From an uncultured Bacilli bacterium (GTDB lineage Bacteria; Bacillota_I; Bacilli_A; RF39; UBA660): a stretch of 9,251 bases of DNA. A model generated the notes under the pieces. The model made no database searches and was not told the origin of the DNA. It was given only the letters and a program-made list of their open reading frames with translations. This document shows, piece after piece, positions 6,259-9,251 of this stretch (position 1 is the stretch's first letter; every line of letters begins with the position of its first letter). Location: NCBI GenBank assembly GCA_934162555.1, contig CAKPJE010000039.1:1-9251 (forward strand), written 5' to 3'. The position numbers and the translations under genes were made by a program.

Positions 6259-6549
6259 ATGATAACTGAAGAAAATGTTTTAAAAGTTGCATCTTTAGCA
6301 TATCTAGAAATAAATGAAAATGAAAAGAAAAAATATACTAAAGAATTAAGTGATATATTAACAGAAATAGAAAGAATAAATGAAGCCAAAATAGGGGATG
6401 AGGATATCTTAATATCACCAGTAGAATGTAAAAAAATAGATAATTTTGAAAGTACAAAAACTGCTGAAAGCTTAAGTAAAGAAGAAATTATGAAAAATGC
6501 TAAAGTGCATGATCGATCATATATAATAGTTAAGAGGGTTGTAGAATGA
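6259..6549 (+). CDS. gatC: Asp-tRNA(Asn)/Glu-tRNA(Gln) amidotransferase subunit GatC
   Basis: GatC is the small subunit that wraps around and stabilises GatA in the GatCAB complex in the cytoplasm. The 96-residue length is typical. The N-terminal helical part shows the family pattern VLKVASLAYLEINENEKKK, followed by a helix like those preceding the central Pro-containing linker (ISPVE). The C-terminal part ESLSKEEIMKNAKVHDRSY and the ending VKRVVE correspond to the usual SREEALxNAP...VPKVVE. Here the NAP motif reads NAK and the Pro of VPKV is replaced. A strong ribosome binding site, AAGGAG (6248-6253), defines the start. The stop codon overlaps the gatA start (ATGA), which indicates translational coupling. 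The position as first gene of gatC-gatA-gatB matches the common order. Confidence 0.95.
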   Translation: MITEENVLKVASLAYLEINENEKKKYTKELSDILTEIERINEAKIGDEDILISPVECKKIDNFESTKTAESLSKEEIMKNAKVHDRSYIIVKRVVE

Positions 6550-7982
6550 GTAATTATTTAGATTTAAGTGTACCAGAACTACATGAATTATTAAAAGCAA
6601 AAAAAATAAAACCAATAGATTTAGTAAATGAAGCATTTATGAAAATCGAAAAAAACAAATTAAATGATTATATTACCTTAAATGAAAAAGCCAAAGAAGA
6701 AGCAATAGAACTAGAAAATGAGGAAATCGATAATATATTTTGGGGCATACCAATTGCTATCAAAGATAATATTGTAACCAAAGATTTAAGAACAACATGT
6801 GCATCAAAAATGTTAGATGATTTTAACCCAATATATGATGCTACTGTAATTGAAAAAATCAAAGCTAAACACATGATAATTATAGGTAAAACAAACATGG
6901 ATGAATTTGCAATGGGATCAACAGGTGAAACATCATATTATGGAAATACTCTAAATCCATGGAATAAAAATAAGGTACCAGGAGGCTCAAGTAGCGGTTC
7001 GGCTTCTACAATATCAGCTCGTGAAGTCGCACTAGCACTAGGCTCTGATACAGGTGGTTCAATAAGACAGCCATCATCATTTCAAGGTGTAGTAGGTATG
7101 AAACCAACATATGGTAGAGTATCAAGAAATGGTTTAATCGCCTTTGCATCAAGCCTAGATCAAATTGGACCAATCACTAAAAATGTCTATGATAATGCCT
7201 TATTACTAGAACTAATTTCAGGACTTGATCCAAAAGACTCAACAAGTTTTGATGATGATAATGACTTTACAAGTCTAATAAATAAAGACTTAAAAAAATA
7301 TAAAATCGCAATTCCTAAATTTTATATGAATGAAAAAATAGATCCAGAAGTAAAAGAAAAGGTTGAGAATGTTGTAAAACTATTAAAAGAATATGGATGC
7401 ACTATTGATTTAGTAGATGTACCATATTTAGAATATAGTGTGCCATTATATCAAGTAATCGCACTTGGTGAAGCAAGTAGTAACCTAGCCCGTTTTGATG
7501 GTATCAAATATGGTTTACATATAGAAGCTGATTCTACCAAAGAAAGTATTATCAAAACCAGAACTATTGGATTTGGCGATGAAGTAAAAAGAAGAATCAT
7601 GATAGGAACATATGTCTTAAGTGGTAAAAATGCAGATAAATACTATGTAAAAGCTTTAAAACTAAGAGAAGCTTTATCAGAAGAAATGAATAAAGTATTC
7701 AATAACTATGATTTAATAATTGGACCAACAAATACAAGTCCAGCATATGATTTGGGTACCAAAGAAAATGATGCTCTAAAAAGCTTTGTAGATGATATTT
7801 TAACAAATCCAATCAATATGACAGGAATGCCAGCTTTATCATTACCAATTGGTTTTAACCATGAAAACTTACCAATAGGAATGCATATTATAGGAAAAAG
7901 CAGGGATGAAAAAAATATCTATGCATTAGCATCATTTATTGAAAAAAAATTAAACTTAAATTTGAAACCAGAGGTGAAATAA
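6546..7982 (+). CDS. gatA: Asp-tRNA(Asn)/Glu-tRNA(Gln) amidotransferase subunit GatA
   Basis: GatA is the amidase-signature subunit that hydrolyses glutamine and passes ammonia through an internal channel to GatB. The 478-residue length is normal. The Ser-cisSer-Lys triad is visible: Lys73 in AIKDN, Ser148 in GGSSSGSA (146-153) and the nucleophile Ser172 in DTGGSIRQPSS (168-178). The spacing between these residues matches known GatA. Other family segments include GKTNMDEFAMGSTGE (114-128), LDQIGPIT (204-211), EASSNLARFDG (309-319), EVKRRIMIGTYVLSG (346-360) and NMTGMPALSLP (424-434). The ribosome binding site GAGGG (6534-6538) lies seven bases before the ATG, inside gatC. The stop shares one base with the gatB start (TAATG). 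No key catalytic residue is missing, so the enzyme should be active. Confidence 0.98.
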   Translation: MSNYLDLSVPELHELLKAKKIKPIDLVNEAFMKIEKNKLNDYITLNEKAKEEAIELENEEIDNIFWGIPIAIKDNIVTKDLRTTCASKMLDDFNPIYDATVIEKIKAKHMIIIGKTNMDEFAMGSTGETSYYGNTLNPWNKNKVPGGSSSGSASTISAREVALALGSDTGGSIRQPSSFQGVVGMKPTYGRVSRNGLIAFASSLDQIGPITKNVYDNALLLELISGLDPKDSTSFDDDNDFTSLINKDLKKYKIAIPKFYMNEKIDPEVKEKVENVVKLLKEYGCTIDLVDVPYLEYSVPLYQVIALGEASSNLARFDGIKYGLHIEADSTKESIIKTRTIGFGDEVKRRIMIGTYVLSGKNADKYYVKALKLREALSEEMNKVFNNYDLIIGPTNTSPAYDLGTKENDALKSFVDDILTNPINMTGMPALSLPIGFNHENLPIGMHIIGKSRDEKNIYALASFIEKKLNLNLKPEVK

Positions 7983-9251
7983 TGTTAGAACCCACAATCG
8001 GAATAGAAGTTCATGTTGAACTAAAAAGTAAAAACAAAGTATTTTCAAATACTATAAATGCCTATTCAAATAATGCCAATACAAATGTAAATATAGTTGA
8101 CTTAGGTTATCCAGGAACATTACCGGTTCTAAACTACGAAGTAGTTAAAATGGCCTTAAAAGCAGCACTTGCTTTAAATTGTAAAATCAATAAAAAAATG
8201 CATTTTGATAGAAAAAATTATTTTTATCCAGATTTACCAAAAGGTTATCAAATAACAGAACAAGCAACACCAATTGGTTATGATGGTTACCTAGAAATTG
8301 AAGTAGATGGATGCACAAAAAAAATAGGTATTGAAAGAATCCATATTGAAGAAGATACATGTAAAAGTATGCACGTTTTAGATAATACCCTTCTAAACTA
8401 TAACAGAGCCGGTGTACCACTAGTTGAAATTGTTACAAAACCAGATATTAAATCACCAAAAGAAGCAGTAGCTTATGTAGAAACATTAAGAAGAACACTA
8501 CTATATCTTGAAATAAGTGATGTAAAAATAGAAGAAGGAAGTATGAGATGTGATACCAATATTTCACTAGCGCCTCAAAATGCAGAAAAATTAGGAACGA
8601 AAATAGAAATAAAAAATATTGGATCAGTAAGTAATGTTGGCATTAGTTTAGAGTATGAAATAAAAAGACAAAAAGAATTACTTGAAAATGGTACAATCTT
8701 AAAAGAAGAAACAAGAAGATTTGATGATAAAACAAATTCAACAATTCTATTAAGAGTAAAAGAAACAGGCAATGATTATAGATACTTCCCAGAACCTAAT
8801 TTACCATTCTATGAAATAGATGATAAATTAATTGAAGAAGTAAAAAATAATATGCCAGTACTTCCTAAAAAATTAGAACAAGATTATATAAACTTAGGAA
8901 TAAGTAAAAATAATATAAATACCTTAATTTTAAATTATGATTTAAATAAAAAATTTATTTCCTTAAAAGATAAAGTAAATCCTGTAATATGTGCGAATTT
9001 ATTAACAGGTGATATTCTAAGCTATCTAAATAAAACATTTAAAAATATAAATGATATCAATGAAAAAAGTATTATAGATTTAGTAAATGTTCTAGAAGAA
9101 AAAAGAATTTCTATTAAACAAGCTAAAGAAATAATGAATGATGTTTTAGAAGGAAATGATATAAACGAACTTATTAAATCAAGAGGACTAGAACAAATAA
9201 GTGATACTAATGAACTTATGAAAATTGTAAGTAAAGTGTTAAGTGAAAATG
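7982..9251 (+). CDS. gatB: Asp-tRNA(Asn)/Glu-tRNA(Gln) amidotransferase subunit GatB, 3'-truncated by the window edge
   Basis: GatB binds the misacylated tRNA and catalyses ATP-dependent activation and amidation of the tRNA-bound Glu (or Asp), using ammonia delivered from GatA. The frame runs open from the ATG at 7982 to the window edge, giving 423 codons of the usual 470-480, so about 50 C-terminal residues are missing. Family motifs are IGIEVHVEL (6-14), GYPGTLPVLN, DRKNYFYPDLPKGYQIT, GIERIHIEEDTCK (116-128), YNRAGVPLVEIV (140-151), EGSMRCDTNISL and DYRYFPEPNLP. The residues after about 300 form the helical tail domain (YqeY-like), with LLTGDILSYL and the GLEQISD segment near the edge. HIEEDTCK has Cys where Gly or Ala is usual. 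The start is set by GAGGTG (7971-7976) and the one-base overlap with gatA. Gene order and tight coupling support stoichiometric production of the complex. Confidence 0.97.
   Translation, partial: MLEPTIGIEVHVELKSKNKVFSNTINAYSNNANTNVNIVDLGYPGTLPVLNYEVVKMALKAALALNCKINKKMHFDRKNYFYPDLPKGYQITEQATPIGYDGYLEIEVDGCTKKIGIERIHIEEDTCKSMHVLDNTLLNYNRAGVPLVEIVTKPDIKSPKEAVAYVETLRRTLLYLEISDVKIEEGSMRCDTNISLAPQNAEKLGTKIEIKNIGSVSNVGISLEYEIKRQKELLENGTILKEETRRFDDKTNSTILLRVKETGNDYRYFPEPNLPFYEIDDKLIEEVKNNMPVLPKKLEQDYINLGISKNNINTLILNYDLNKKFISLKDKVNPVICANLLTGDILSYLNKTFKNINDINEKSIIDLVNVLEEKRISIKQAKEIMNDVLEGNDINELIKSRGLEQISDTNELMKIVSKVLSEN

Noticed and set aside
1..9251. Mobile elements, CRISPR arrays, tRNA or rRNA genes
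   Set aside because: I saw no transposase or integrase motifs, no long direct or inverted repeats, no regular repeat-spacer pattern and no cloverleaf or rRNA signature.

Overview
The window is a strongly AT-rich bacterial segment (bases not counted) in which every gene I accept lies on the + strand. Coding is dense, with short junctions and overlaps. TGA ends both mutL and gatC, and TGG is used for tryptophan, so the standard bacterial code applies rather than the mycoplasma code. The Lys/Asn/Ile/Glu-rich proteins, AGGAGG-type ribosome binding sites, an endonuclease-type MutL and gatCAB point to a low-GC Bacillota or Mycoplasmatota-related lineage (for example uncultured Bacilli). I cannot name the species.

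Layout. (1) 1-1359: the 3' two-thirds of recG, cut by the left edge. (2) 1360-1617: a gene-free gap that is not empty. It holds a near-consensus promoter, about 100 nt of apparently transcribed DNA with a C-rich stretch, a textbook UUCG-tetraloop terminator, and then a separate extended -10 promoter for the next gene. I read this as a candidate independent small RNA or an attenuated leader. (3) 1618-4110: an 830-residue protein with a C-terminal calcineurin-like metallophosphoesterase domain, an unfamiliar middle domain and a long helical-looking N-terminal half, followed by a terminator. (4) 4146-4505: an unrecognised 119-residue protein whose 3' end overlaps mutL. (5) 4493-6232: mutL. (6) 6259 to the right edge: gatC, gatA and gatB (the last truncated), linked by 4-base and 1-base overlaps.

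How the genes work together. RecG remodels stalled replication forks and MutL acts in mismatch repair, so the left and middle parts contain genome-maintenance genes. mutS is not in the window. gatCAB encodes the three subunits of the tRNA-dependent amidotransferase that converts Glu-tRNA(Gln) (and, in some bacteria, Asp-tRNA(Asn)) to the correct aminoacyl-tRNA. The 830-residue phosphoesterase, the small RNA candidate and the 119-residue protein are the parts not explained by known housekeeping roles. Three genes or operons (1618, 4152, 6259) appear to be driven by TG-n-TATAAT-like extended -10 promoters placed so close to the start codon that the mRNA leaders would be very short or absent.
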